A stretch of DNA of 64,000 nucleotides. Source: Hypholoma sublateritium FD-334 SS-4 (Eukaryota > Basidiomycota > Agaricomycetes > Agaricales > Strophariaceae). The DNA is taken from NCBI GenBank assembly GCA_000827495.1, contig KN817557.1, positions 101,033 through 165,032 of the forward strand, read 5' to 3'. Position 1 is the first letter of the stretch. Each line of letters opens with the position of its first letter. Shown piece by piece: positions 47,527 to 60,400 of the stretch. Position numbers and translations under genes: made by a program. Under the pieces are notes generated by a model. The model saw nothing but the letters and a program-made list of their open reading frames with translations. It searched no databases and was not told the origin of the DNA.

Positions 47527-48310
47527 TCACGACGACACACCGAGGAAGCCTGTCGAGCTCGGTGGTCTTGAATTCGAGCTGTTCCCCACTGACGGAGAAT
47601 GACCCAGTGAGCTCGCGCTCTCGCTCCTGCCGCGCGGGCGGAGTTGCGGGGGCAGCGAGGACTTTTTTGCCGTCAAGGTGGGCGAGAGGTCGTCCATCGA
47701 CCCAGGCGGGAGAAAGAAATCATCTTCCGCAGGCTCATACGGCGAAGACGAGGAGTTGATCTGCAGACACAGCACGAACATCAACGAAACGAAACGAGAC
47801 ATAAATGGAAAGGCGCGCATCGCGTACCCATTGCCCTAGTACATCCGCGATTCTAGACGCTTCGTCCGCGCTAAACCGCCCTTCGCAGCCCTTCTCGCTG
47901 TGGAGCCGAAGCAGCTCGCTTAGCGTGCGCCGGCCCTTGGTCTTCCCAAGGCTGCCGTCCTTCCGCTCCTCCGTGGTGGAGAACCGCGTCGGGCGCCCCG
48001 GGGAGAAGGACGGCGCATACAGGTCGCCGGGCCCCGGAAACACGACGCTATTGCGCGGCGTCGACGCCGTCCGCGTGGGCGTTGCATCCGCGGGCTCTGC
48101 GTCCGTCTCTGCGTGCCTCGACCCACGAGCGCCGGCCCCAGCCTGTGGGGGAGGCGTCCGCGGCATCGCGGAGGTCTCCAAGACAGAGAATGGCTCGGTC
48201 GATACGAGCGAGCGATCCCAGTCTTCTTGGTCTGATTCGGACGCTGTTGTTGATTGCGTCGACGCGAGCGAGAGAGCTGAGAGCGCACGGGGAAGTGACG
48301 ACGGGGACAT
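47527..48310 (-). CDS. Conserved fungal protein, function unknown
   Basis: Exons are 48310-47828 and 47760-47527 (238 residues). The start is the ATG giving MSPSSLPRALSAL. The protein is Ser/Pro/Thr-rich. One conserved-looking helical region (RRTLSELLRLHSEKGC, RFSADEASRIADVLGQW) runs across the splice site into INSSSSPYEPAEDDFF, then a basic Ser-rich tail. I have seen this SELL...GQWINS...SSPYE arrangement in other basidiomycetes but know no function. It has no membrane segment or signal peptide. Confidence 0.65.
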
Positions 48311-48948
48311 GTTTCTGAATCCGAGGAACAATCGACTCTAAATCCAAGCGAATGGAGGCGGGGGAGGGGGGAAGGAGGAGGAAGGGGAGGAGGGCGGAGG
48401 GCGGAGGAGGAGGGAAAGAGATGGACCGATTTGGGATCTTGGATCATTCAACAAGGTGAACAACATGCACAAATAGCGCGTGCGCGACGCGCCCGTGAGA
48501 CAGACTTGTCAGGGAACTCCGGATTCGGCTAACCTTAAGCTGAACTTTGCCGTCGCATCTTGGTCGCATCAGTGCTAAGGCCCTTACAGGGTCGTCCTCG
48601 TTATTTTATCGTAGAGTAGTAGCTGAGTAGCTACTTGATTAAATGTTCTTCCTCTTATACTGTCCAACACTCAGGGAGAAATACAGGAGGGGGCGCAAGA
48701 CTGAACTCCTCTGTTCCGTAAAGAAAATGGAATAAAAGAAAGCCACTACTTTCATCGTTTTGCACGTCTACCTTCCCAATCGGATGGTTGGCGTGGGTTG
48801 AACCAATATCGGTGTCGAGAAACTTACCGTTCACACGTGGAATTTTGTGTACTTCACGTACAAATAGCATGCGCATTGCGGTCCGTGTTATACATACACT
48901 TTGCAAGAAAGTCGCGATAAATTCAACTAGTACATTCAACCTGGCCAT
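48311..48948. other. Intergenic; purine-rich tract
   Basis: The 5' flank of the preceding gene holds a pure GA-rich strand at about 48355-48420 (repeats of GGGAGG and GGCGGA), with a polypyrimidine strand on the gene's sense side. This could mark the 5' UTR/promoter. The rest is AT-rich. Confidence 0.4.
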
Positions 48949-51900
48949 TCACACAATCTCAATCCAGAGTTTAGCATCGACTTGCTTGGTAACTGCAGGA
49001 GCAGCATGTTAGCAGAATGAAAACAACACGCAACAAAGACTTACCAGCGGCCCGCAAATCGGTGCGGAATAGCATCATCACCCACCCTTCACGCACCATC
49101 CGCGCGTGCCACGCGCGGCCCATCTTCCACGACACCTTTCCGAGCAGCAGATCCACATGCTCCAAGCCGAGCACGACCTGGACACACGGGTCAGCAAGCC
49201 CTGCGGCTACCGGCATGCCCTGAAGCAGCCCGAACAGCATCTCTGGCAAGTTGTTCCCAGTGCGCCCCTTTCCCCGGAAGAACAGCGCGCCCACAGCAAG
49301 CGAGAAGGGCCCCGTCAGCGGACCCCACACACTGCCGCGCGGGTCGCGGGTGAGGTCGACGCGTGTGACAGTGGCGCTGTACGTGGCAATGTCGCTCAGG
49401 CTCGGGAAGTCCGCGGGGAGCGAAAGCGCGAAGGGAAGCGCATCGCGCGCGGCAGCGATGAGCACCTGCAGGCCCGCGTGCCACCCGTCGAGATGCACGC
49501 GGCGGGTCTTTTCGGACTTTACCTGCTTCGGAATAGGCACGGGCAGGCGGCCCTGGTACGGTTCGAGGGAGGTGACAAGGTTGTTCGAGACGACGGACTG
49601 CATGAAGTCGCCAATCCAGTGCGGCGGGAAGCCGACACGGTGGAGGTGCATGAGGACGTGCATGAACGCGCCGAGGTTGTTGGGCATCTCAACCTTGAAG
49701 GGAGGCAGCGACGGGTAGCCGCTGCATATCGTGCTCATGAGGAGATGTCCAAGCCAGTCGTGTAGCTCCTTCTTCGACGCTAGTTTCTCTAAGGGGAGTG
49801 GCAGGTCCATCTTCTGGATCGCCACGTCAAACCAGAGAGAGTCCTTGGGGTTTACGACTTTACATCCCAGGAAGCGCGGCACGTCTTTGGGAAGGAGCAG
49901 GGTATAGCTGACACAACAGTTATAAAGACTGTACGGGAAATCGAGGAATGAAGCTCACTTGTAGCAGTAATCGGTGACTGTTTTCCAGTTGCCTGTATTC
50001 AACAGACAGTTCCACAACACAAGCCCTTTGGGCTCGAGATATGGTGTGATGTGGACCACATTGTTGAGCAGGCCATTGGTGTAATCCCTATTTGATACGG
50101 ACTTAATAATTACCACAGGAGAGCGAAACACAATGACGACTCACGGAACGTTGCTCAGCCAAGCTCGGGTGTAATGCATCGGCGCATTTTTAGGGCGTGC
50201 GCCAAGGTCTCCTGCAAGTAACTTTGCCGTACCCGTCATTACATCTGACACGACTACCTCCACTACGAGTGCGTTCTGCAAGACAGACATCGCATCTGCG
50301 ACGAGGGAGAAGAAGTGCGTCATTGTAGTAAAATTAGCGCCGCCACGGCAAAACGAGGGAGGGGGCCCGTGCCGGAACTCTTCAACGAACTTCCTGAAGG
50401 TGGCGGTGTCCAAGAAGTCTGCGTCGATATTGGGGTAGCCGTGGCCGTGATCCGGGTGTTCGGTGGAATATTTATCCTATTTCAAACCACAGATGAGGGA
50501 TTGAGTGACCAGAATATGGATATGAAGAGGGTTCGGGCGTACGAAGATTGTGTGGTTGACCTTCCACGTTTCTTCGACTTCTCTCTTTGCTGCCGCATAC
50601 AGACTGTCAGAAGCGGATAAATATTCCTTGACCAACTTAGCGAGGGCAGGGTGACGTGGAAGGAGCGACCGAGGGGGTATGAGCGCCCACGTACGCTCGT
50701 ATACGGTCTTCTCTGCCGCTGGGTCGCCGTAGATATCCCCACCTGCCTTTTGGTTGCGTATGGATGCTGCCTTTTGCCGTTGTTGCTCTACATCGGATCC
50801 CACCATCGACGTGGCGAAATTCTCGTACGGATCCAAGCAATTCATCGAATTGTTTTTGATGAATTGCTTGGGTGTTTTACGCAGAGGAGTCGACCAGTAT
50901 TTGAGGACGTCAACGATGGCGGGAAGGCTTTGCTCGTTGATAAACAGGCACTCTGAAAGGCTGTTCTTCTTCTCTGGGAGTTCATCTACCAGTGCCTTGG
51001 CGGTGTCCATGACACTTGGGACAATTATTGGGCTGAAAGGCAGATGACGGAAGGGACACTTACATCTGACGACAGTAATCGGGCATAAGATATGTGGCGT
51101 ATACATAGAAAAGCGTCGTGAACAACTCCGTAGTTCTAGCCGTGTCTTTACTCAGCCGCGCATGTAGAACTTGTTGTATCAAAGATATGACCACGATGAC
51201 CCGCGCTAGACTTGCAGGATGTATGTCCATCAGGGTCAAGCGCACTTCAAAGGCGTTGGTTGGGCGGAGCTTCGCAGCTTTGTTGAATTTTTGCGAAAGG
51301 TGCACCAGAGTACCAAAGGCATGTCGAGCTAAATATATTGATGAGCGCGACAATGAATAGCAGTAAGGAAGGTAGCACACCGTCCCCAGAGCCTCCGAAA
51401 AGGAAAGACCAGACGTGCTTGTCTGCGTAATCTTTATTACGATCAAGGCTGTAGTCAAGCGAATGATTGATACCGTTCAAGAAAGAGTGGACGTCGTCGT
51501 GGCCAAACTATCAGGAGAGGTTAGATCCCACATTATCTTTCAGGTAATGCGTTTACGGTATAGTATTCCAACGTCGGTTCCCTGTAAACAATAAGATACT
51601 TGATTCGCAAGAAAGATAGACACCGCACTCGGGAGATTTGAAAATAGAGATAGACCGCAGCCTTTTCCGAGCAGCTGTCTTTTCCGCTTCGCACTCCTCG
51701 AGGCTCTGCTGAACCTTACTGTCGCGAAGCTCGCGCCACTGCAGCCACGCAGCCTGTAGATCCTTGATCTTCACATCATCTACGTCTGCAGGGCAAAGCA
51801 AGAGAGATTCTATCTCTTCGTCGATGTCCTTGAACTTGTCGCCTGCCTGTGGTTCCTCCTCGCTGTAGAATCTGTGGCTGCAGGCCTTAGCGAAACGTAT

Positions 51901-52280
51901 TGCCAACTTGACGGCGAGCGGATCGGCGACGGTGGGCGTCGGTGATTGCCCAGCTACTTCATTTTTAGCTTGCAGGAGGTGCCAAGACAGTCGTATAGCG
52001 GTGATAGCCTTTGAGTACTTTCCGGCTTCGTACAATACAGCGCTAAGATTGGAGGGGTATTTAGGTTCCTTGGGGGAGAGGCGAATAGCCTAGAACAACA
52101 TCAATTAAAGGATGTGCCTGCCTTCAAACTGAATAAAACGTACTGTTTCATAGCATTCTTGCGCCCTAGAAGATGAACAATTTTGAACACCAACAACGGC
52201 GGGAATTTATCAAGGACGTACTTGGTGTATTGACCATCCTTGTAAAAAGTACCACCTTGCGTACTGGCAGCTTCAGCCAT
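48949..52280 (-). CDS. TPR and DUF4470 domain protein
   Basis: The start at 52280 gives MAEAASTQGGTFYKDGQYTK, which splices in frame to AQECYET and then AIRLSPKEPKYPSNLSAVLY, a TPR pair. Downstream exons carry the DUF4470 region (HVWSFLFGGSGDARHAFGTL, ATYLMPDYCRQM) and a long C-terminal part (HYTRAWLSNVPDYTNGLLNN, WLGHLLMSTICSG, GWHAGLQVLIAAARDALPF). The last exon is short (TKQVDAKLWIEIV, stop at 48949). About nine exons. The family is common in basidiomycetes and sometimes carries a MYND finger, which is not seen here. It is cytosolic by sequence; the role is unknown. Internal exon borders between 50400 and 51550 are approximate. Confidence 0.78.
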
Positions 52281-52894
52281 GGTATCGATAATCTTTGTGC
52301 GAAAGGAATCAGGTTGGGAGCGGTCAAAGGGATCAAGCAGAAGGTGTCCTTAAATGGCGCGGCGCTAAAACCCTTTTACATAAATTGTACAAACAGGGTA
52401 CTCACCCTCGACGGGACCTAAACGTAAACATCCTCAAATACATTTTTCGCTCGTGGTCAGGCACTGCTTTAGTGACCATAGGCAGCAGCACTGCCAGCAC
52501 AGAGGTGGAAGTTGGACTAGGGAGCACCTTGGGAGTACCGCGATTCCCGCTGTACAGGATAAATAACCGCGGAGTTTGAAATAATCTGAACAAGCCGTGC
52601 CGCGCCCAAGCTGTGCCTGTCCCCTTCTCACATTGTTGGACACTTCAGCCAACGCGCTCGCGGCAGGTCTATCAGTACCAATGTGTTGGCAATACTCATG
52701 ACAGACTTTGGTCAGGTTTCGTAGAGATTGGGCATTTATTTGAGCGAAAGACACAGAAAGACGACCGCTCTTAAATGGCATGTCCATTACCAACCCTACG
52801 GCAGATCCTGCAAATTATCATGTCAGTTTCAAGAGCGGAGTAGACGAAGGAATGGAATAGAAGGGGTCAAAGGTACTCAACATGAAATAATTGT
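52281..52894. other. Intergenic region between two minus-strand genes
   Basis: Promoter of the TPR-DUF4470 gene and 3' flank of the RING gene. No gene is supported. Confidence 0.4.
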
Positions 52895-54022
52895 TTATTC
52901 TGAAATTCTGATGCCACAGATATCGTAGTTGTACTTCTTCTGGTACCGATTCGAGCCTAAACCGTTGAAATGGTGTCTCCCATTCGCCGCTATGCAATCG
53001 GGGACCCCTGTATGTGCTGGGCGTCGCTCTCCGATACACAGAACGTTGCTGCCGTATCTAAGGGGGGAATTACTTGGTCCAGATCGCACGCTAGGAACTT
53101 GGCGGCGAGCATTCTGGGCAGTCACGTTCAAGTTGCTAGACGCAGAGGGAGCTATTCGACGACGGGAAGCTCGAGTCCCGACAATCTGAGGCGATGCCAC
53201 CTGATGCATGGACCAGGACACGCGGTGCGATTCGTCCTCGGAACTGCCGAAGACAAAGCTGCTCAGCGACCCAATCCAAGTACGCGCAGTCCTCTCCTCC
53301 ACATGGGCTCTGTTCGCCTCGATATTCCTCTCTCCGTACCAGAGTGGCTGTGGCTCGTCGCCCTCTTCCTCCCCGCCATCAACATCCTCCGCGAGCGCCG
53401 CCACGTTAGCCTCGAGCGCCGCCACGCGCTGGCGCCGTTGAGCATGCATATTCTCACGCGCGTTCTGGGAGGCCACCGCTTGCATTGCGCGCATGGCACG
53501 CAGGAGCTGCGTGTCGCGTACAGTCGCGTCAACTAGGATCGCATTTACGCTTTCGATCATCTCTGTTTGCATGCGGATGATGTCTGCGCGCAGCGAGGCG
53601 ATAACCACCGCAGGGTCCGGTTCGTGGGGCGCATGTCCTCCTGTGTGTCCGCTTGCTGGCGCAGGTCTCGTGGCAGACGGTATATTCCCACAGAAGACCT
53701 TACGGATACTAGTACTATCAAACGCTTGGAGGCGATCAGCGAAGTGCGGTGCTGGGAAGACACAAGCGCACCCAGTGGGCCGTCCGTGAGGCAAATCGGG
53801 CATGAAACAGTGCCGAGAGCGCGATAGACTGTAGGGGACTGCAGGATGCAGTCACGGTGGAAGAGGTGACCTGTTCGAAAGTCGCAAAAGGCGGCCGAGA
53901 CAGCGGCATACGCGTTGCCAGCGTTCAGCGCGTCGTTGCAATGAGATCATTTGCGAACACTCACCACAAGTCAAGCTGTAGGCAGAGTCGTTGAACACAT
54001 CAAAGCAGATTGGACATTCCAT
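52895..54022 (-). CDS. RING finger protein (probable E3 ubiquitin ligase)
   Basis: Exons are 54022-53965, 53870-53772 and 53724-52895, 328 residues. A RING domain begins at residue 2: MECPICFD, SLTCGHLFHRDC and TVSCPICLTDGPL give C-x2-C, C-x-H, H-x2-C and C-x2-C, a RING-H2/C3HC4-like set. A coiled coil follows (SLRADIIRMQTEMIESVNAI; RVAALEANVAALAEDV). The rest is a basic Ser-rich tail with no domain. The 47-nt intron 53771-53725 is needed to connect the RING with the coil frame. The N-terminal position of the RING suggests a small soluble ligase; the substrate is unknown. Confidence 0.8.
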
Positions 54023-54851
54023 GTCTGCCTTGATGTGTGTGTATGTGTATGTGCCGTCGTGCGCAGCCTGGGGTTGGAATCACTGAGACTGAGGGGCAGA
54101 GACAAAGTCAGAACCGCTGGCGTCTATTATACCCCAATTCCAGCTTTATTCTCCGTCCGTCGTCAATGCACCTAACAGAAATGTCGTGTAGCCTTGCAAC
54201 AGTTCTTTTGCATGACAAAAGTGTGAGACCACTCATATTCTCTGAGCGCGTGGGCATCGGCGACGAGATGCCGTACAGGCGCCCGACGGGGAAAGCGCTC
54301 TGGCGTCTTCTCAAATGCAACAAAAGAGCGTGTCCAGAATATAACCTAAGTCTGGTGTCACAAATATGTATTTCAGAAATACCTGCATCTGCATTTCGAT
54401 AGCTACTAGTTTAATAATTGGTGCTATCCTCTCTGCCGTTCCGGAAATCACCTTTACGTACGCTCAAGCACTGCATTTATTGTCCTCGTATCGCCGTCAG
54501 CTAACCACTAAGGGTGGAAGTTGGGTAGAAGAGTTCGAGCTCTTAGACTCAGCTCAGTATGTAAAAAGATGAATAACAGAACAAATAGGACTACCGTTGT
54601 CTTCGGAGACATACACTGGCACTGGGAAGAATTTATTGACGAATGGCAGTGGGAAAGGTACAAACGAAAAGTTCATCTACATACTAAATTATACCAAGAT
54701 TAAAAGTAACTGTTGTGGCTCACGGCACCGAATATTGACTGCCTCGACACGAAAAATACGATATGTATATATATATTATTGGAAGGATACATTAGAAGAT
54801 TACTCAGACCCAGTCACAGGTATGTAAGGACACGATCGCGTTTATTACAAA
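54023..54851. other. Intergenic, no gene seen
   Basis: Promoter of the RING gene and 3' flank of the microexon gene. AT-rich; an (AT)n-like stretch lies near 54762-54779. Confidence 0.4.
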
Positions 54852-55917
54852 TCAATCCTTACGAGTTCTAGCTAAGATATCATTGATCTCGTAGAGATCG
54901 CGCTCGCTGAGTGCAATAGCATCCCGCTGCTGATAGTTCCCAGCGAGCTCCCGCGGAATGAATTTGAGTACTGTCTGTGCTTTATTCATACCATTCAGCG
55001 CGTTGCCCACACCGCCATCGACCTTGGTGTGGATTGAATTCGAAGCCTTGTTGAGTAGTTTCCCTCCAACGTTCATGACCTTGGAGAGCGGTTTTCCAAC
55101 GACGGGGACAAATTGGACGAGCTTCGAAGCGCCCTCTACAGCAGTGGATGCGGCCTTGAGTGCAACTTTGCCGATTTCGGGTCCTTTGGTTTTAACGTAG
55201 TGGACGACTTTTTTTGCGACTACGAGAAAGGTGAGTACACTGGGTAGGAGTATTACAGGTAAGTAACACACCTGTCTTAGCCTTATTGACCACTATAGAT
55301 ATAGAGTAATAGTTGAATGATGTGGTCGTCAGAGGGCTAATAAAATAGCGCACCTGTTTTGACTGCGCCGCCGGCTTTCTGTACGACTGTCGGGCATTAG
55401 AGGTGGGTTTTGGTGAATGTATCACGAGTAAAGATAACGATTTGAAACACACCTTTCTTGATACCGTCTCCCGCTTTCTTTACAACTGATACGTTGGTAT
55501 ATAAATTTCAAGATCTATCCTTGGTGCTCGAGAAATATATCTCACCACCCTTGACTGCACCGCCCAATTTCTTAAAGATAGAAATTTGTGTCAGCGCCGG
55601 CGGCGTGGAATGATGTCAATGATGTGCCACCACCTTACCTTAAAGCCATTCGCGATCATATCAAAAAACCCGCGGCTGTTTAGAGCAGTAGCAGTGTCTC
55701 TGGCGGTCACACCGTCTTCATTGACTATAGGCCGAGATCGTGCAATATCATAGACGAGATTTAAACTGGATACCGGGGCGAGCGAATTCGTGGTAGCGTG
55801 GTGAGAGAGAGAACGGGAAGAAAGGGCTGCATCTGGGTAGATGGGGGCTGCAGTGGAAAGCACTAGGATCAGCGAAAATATAATGCCCAAGAGACCAGCT
55901 CTGAGAGGAGATTGCAT
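54852..55917 (-). CDS. Secreted protein assembled from microexons
   Basis: Exons on the minus strand are 55917-55639, 55570-55546 (25 nt), 55485-55453 (33 nt), 55386-55354 (33 nt), 55292-55272 (21 nt) and 55219-54852. The phase closes exactly, giving 252 residues. The N-terminus is a signal peptide (GLLGIIFSLILVLSTAAP) followed by a Ser/Arg-rich segment with possible RD or SR cleavage sites. The four small exons encode variants of one short basic motif: KLGGAVKG, VVKKAGDGIKK, VVQKAGGAVKT and VVNKAKT. The last exon opens with a fifth variant, VAKKVVHYVKTKG. The last three small exons are flanked by phase-1 introns, so any of them can be skipped without a frameshift. The remainder is amphipathic helices (ALKAASTAVEGASKLV). 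No family is recognised. Confidence 0.75.
55272..55570 (-). repeat. Array of related phase-1 microexons
   Basis: Exons at 55546-55570, 55453-55485, 55354-55386 and 55272-55292, separated by introns of 60-66 nt, encode related V-x-K-x-G-x-V-K peptides. The two 33-nt copies are alike at DNA level around AAAGCSGGMGRCGS. Tandem duplication of one exon with its introns is the simplest origin. Confidence 0.7.
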
Positions 55918-57421
55918 GCTAATAATGGGCCAGCCAGTTATGAGATCCTCTGGAAGTTTTGGAAGGTGTTTATATACTTACTTTTGCTAACTTACATCAC
56001 CCATTATTTGACGCCCAACCAGTGCTGACCACGACGGTAATATGTGAATCTAGAATAGAATATATACCGTGATACGATGATATCGCTCCCTAGTTGATGC
56101 TAATTATGAGCGATAGATGTATCAGATACCTATCCGACCGCTGTTTGAGGCCCGGTTTTCTGATTCTAATCATACTTAGAACGAGAGCCAACTTGCAGGC
56201 TTGGTCCCCGTCAAGTCCGATTCGGATGGTACAATTTGAAATGAAAACTGAACTCTGAACCTGTAGGAGTGAGCGGTACATACCGGTAATCATCTAAAGA
56301 GCGTTGATCCTTTGATTGATTGTTCAATTGAGGGTGCTTAGATTTAATTTGTTTTGAACTTAAAGCTCGTACATGTAGATGTTGAGGGCCTGTTTAGAAC
56401 ACGAATTTGCCACACATAGAGCAATACGAGAACTATATACTCTTCCAAGATGATATCAATAAGAAGATATTGTTCTAAGTCTTCGGAACCCCTGAGATCA
56501 GTCGCAGAAACATGGCGGAGTGACACTGACAGTACCACCAGCACGGGCCCGGGTTACGCGGTCCATTTTTTAATTATAATGATTGCTACTCCGCGGCACA
56601 ACGCGTTGGACAACTGTAGCGGTGACGCTCGAACAGCCTTCCAAAGATTTGTTCCTGTGGGCGGAGATCCAGGCTCATCCAACTATCTTGTGCCAGGTCG
56701 TATATGGGCTCAGTATAGGCTTTGCATAGGCTAGCATGCTAGCATGTACCGCCGTGGCAATCCCGTGCTTACTTACTCCTGACAAGAGCCCGGGCAACTC
56801 CAATTTTGACGGAACAACCACTGAGCGCTGAGCCTTGGACGTCTGGAAACTGACATCATTTTTGAACGTGTTTAGAGTGGAATTCCTACTCTAATGAGAA
56901 GGTAAGACAAAGGCCGCATGACAGGTTGGTCCCAGATATTTCAGACTCCGATTTAATTGCAAAGTTGGCATCTCCTAAAACAGTAACTTAAACTTGAAGC
57001 GGCGGCGGCATACAGTTACTTTTTCAACTTTGTGAACATGCGCCTTATATGTGCGTCAAAGGCCATGATAACGTTGAATCGACAACTGGAGGTTTCACTG
57101 GCTCTACCTCCATCACGTCGCAACCCTATCTGCAGGCGATCCCGTCGGATACGATTAAGAACTTGACCAGGAAATAAGAATGTTTAGCAGGGTGCAAGCA
57201 GCGGGTGCGGATAATAGTAGATCGAAGGCTGAACACCGCCGGGCTCTCGATTCTTAGTGGGTCGACTGTAAAGGAGAACCGAAACATACAGAACCTCCTT
57301 TAAACCTCCTTTCAAGCGCTCAAGCAATATAAAGTTCAACTGTCCATGCTTGCACAGGATACCGACGACCTCGTTTTCAATCTCTCATATCGCGGGCCCT
57401 CTTATTCGACCTATCTGTACC
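55918..57421. other. Divergent intergenic region
   Basis: 1.5 kb between two oppositely directed genes with unusual exon structure. No gene is supported. GCTAGCATGCTAGCATG at about 56731-56747 is a short tandem palindrome. Confidence 0.4.
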
Positions 57422-60400
57422 ATGGGGGGACCCATCGGAAACGTTCATGGACACGCTCTTCACCAGAGGGTTGTCATTGTCAATGTCAATGTCATCAATC
57501 AACGTAACACGGTTAACCTTGGGTTAGCTGCTAGCCTTGCTTGCCTCTTTCAGAGACCCGGCGTCAAAGGGCTGGACATGGGGCATCTTGCGACAGCCGC
57601 ACTGCTTGCGGCTTCCATTGGACTTGGCGCCTTTCCGACCACATTGCCTGGCCTCGCTGGAAACACTGGCAACAACGATTCTCGTCACTCTGGCCCTGCT
57701 AAGTCGGGACGTCGTCCGACATCGCAAGTCATCGATGTCATCTATCCCCGTGATGCTACCTACCACTCTACCCTCGCCACCTCTGGGCCTGAGCTCGTTG
57801 TTTATGCACCTCCTGGAGCTGGACGACGGGTAGTTCAGCTCGGCGGAGCGGTTCGGGCTACCCATTCTGAAGGTTCCTCGTCTGGAAACGGCGGTGAAGG
57901 CTCAAACGGCGGGAACAGGGGCCAGCGAGGGGGAAATAACCAAGGTGAGTAAGCATCTTTCCTAGATAATGTCACCATACTTATGTGCAAGCTTCAGGTG
58001 CCGCTGGCGGCTCTGGTGGAGGTGCACCTCCCCCCAATGGAGTTGGCGTTCGTCGTTCAGAGAGAATAGCCCTACACACACCCAGTACGTTGCATGGCTT
58101 CTCTGACATGCTTCACATACTAAATTCCGCGTAACTTCGCGCAGAGGTCTACAGCGAGCCGAAGAAAAAGCGTGCTAGACCTGTCAGAGACAACGGCGAT
58201 CCTCCCCCTCCTCCCCCTCCTCCTCCCCCTCCANCTGCAGAATTCTGGATAGACGACGGCTCGCAAGATGACATGGACTACCTGTCCTATATCCCTCTGG
58301 ATGTTATCATTATTGCTGCAGCAATTTTTGCCGGCTACAAATGCCTTATCCAACCAAGCACGACGAAGCGCCCCCCCAAGCGCGACTTCCAGAAGTACCT
58401 AGAGTCTCTGGAGGCCTACAACGCGATGCACGACGGCGAGCTCTACTACCCTTGCCAGCTCCCCGAAGTTTTATCATCCATCTGCCCCAACATCGACCCC
58501 GCGCTCTGGCCTCTCGCTTACTACGGGCGGTACATGGAACAAGAGTACGGGAACCCGCACCGCATCTGGGTCATGTATACCACGCTCCCCCATCCGGAAC
58601 GCACGCTCCAGGCGTCCGAAGTCGTCATTGCCCGCGGCACGGATGCGACGAACGGCGTATACGCGCTGACCTTCAAGGTCTCGATGGAGCAGGCCATCGC
58701 GGACATCGCGGACATCGACCCCTCGCGGCACACCGCCCACCTCGCCGCCTGTGCATACCTCTACGACATACTTTTCTACGTCAGCTACGCGCTGCTCATC
58801 ACGCTGTTCAGCTACATCGCTTGGGTGATAAACCCTGCCTTCTTCGACAAGGACCTCGACTACTTCCCGCTTTCGGAGTTATGTACACCACGCAGACCTA
58901 TGCTTGCTCAAGGGCCGCTCGAATGCAAAAGCTGCCCAAACTTGAAGTGGGGCCCGTACATGGTACGATTTTCCGTCCTTTTGATCGTGCGTAGTGTGAT
59001 GACTGACATGTTTTCTCCGCAGCGTTCCTACGTCGATCGCGCGACGCAGGTCTCTCCTGAGCGCGTTGCTGTGGTTGCTTCTGCCGAAGTTCTCGCACTC
59101 GCTGCTATTCCCGCTGTAGACGGAAATGAGAGAATCTGCGAATCGGAGGCCGTCAACCAGAACACTGTCGAGGATATCTCCGAGGATGTTCTTATCGATG
59201 ACGTGGTCGCCAAAGATGTTGGGGTCTTCGAGGAGGAGGAAGTCTTCAAAGACGCCAGTGATGAGATGGTTCTCGAGGTTGTCATCGCCGAAGAGAATAT
59301 ACAGGAAACCATTGCCGAGGTCGAGATTATCGAGGAGAAAGTCACTGGAAACGAGGCAGTAGAGGACGTGGGCGAGGAGCAAGAAGTTTTCGAATATATG
59401 GTCCTCGGGGACGAGACGGTCGATTATGTGCTCACCCAGGACGAGGCCAACGCGGTGGAGGTCTTCCAGAACGATGCCGTTGAGGCCGCCATTCGTGATG
59501 TACTCCTGGACACGAGCGGGTTCGACGTGGATCTCAACAACAACCCCAACCGTGAGGATGATAACAGTGTCTTCGTGTACATTCCCTCCGAGTGCCCCCC
59601 GCAGCCGGTGGACATTGACGAAGAGGAGGAGGAAGAAGTTGCCAACTTCCTTTACCCTGGCTTCGTACACCCCGAGGTGGACGACGAGGATTATGGCCAC
59701 GACGTCTTTGGGGAGAAAAAGGATGTCGTGATCTCCGATGAGGAGATATCTTCGAATGACGTACGTCCTCCGCTCCACTGATATGTACACCACTAACATT
59801 TTAGTTTTGCAGAAATGCGCCACTTTGATTGTTGTTGGTGCTGTAAATGACGTCAAGGCCACCACCTTACATTCTGTGTGTTCTCCTTGTTGTTTTCTTC
59901 ATGACGTGATATTCATATTCTCCCAGAACACAAAAGATGTGGTGGAAAAGCTCGACAAGGGCAAACAGCGCGTACTCGAGGAAGACAATGAGGAGAGCCT
60001 CGACTACGACATCCGTCACATGGATGACACTTTCGCCAACTACCGTGTATCTAGCTCTGCTCTTGACTGCAACGAGAGCAGCACTATCTTGGTGGAGAAG
60101 GAGAAGGGAACCGTGTCCCCGGCTGAGAATGAGATATGTTTGGTATGTCCTTTGATACCACATGTTATATACAGTGTTAACCTTCCTCACAGACACCCAC
60201 AATCGAGACTGTCGTCAATGCAGTTGTCGACGAAAACGATGAAGAAAAGAACGATGCCCTCCCTGCTGTAAGTCTAGGCCTACCAACTCCTCCCAGGGAC
60301 ATCATTAAACGTGCCTCAGAAACAAGAAAAGGTTCCGGGCCGTAGACACCGAAAGCGCCCCAATAAGAAGACAAAGGACGTCGTGATTGACACTGAAAAC

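Noticed and set aside
53752..53771. A 20-nt GT-AG intron in the RING gene
   Set aside because: A 47-nt intron ending at 53725 uses the same donor, keeps the frame and has a branch-point-like CTGAT.
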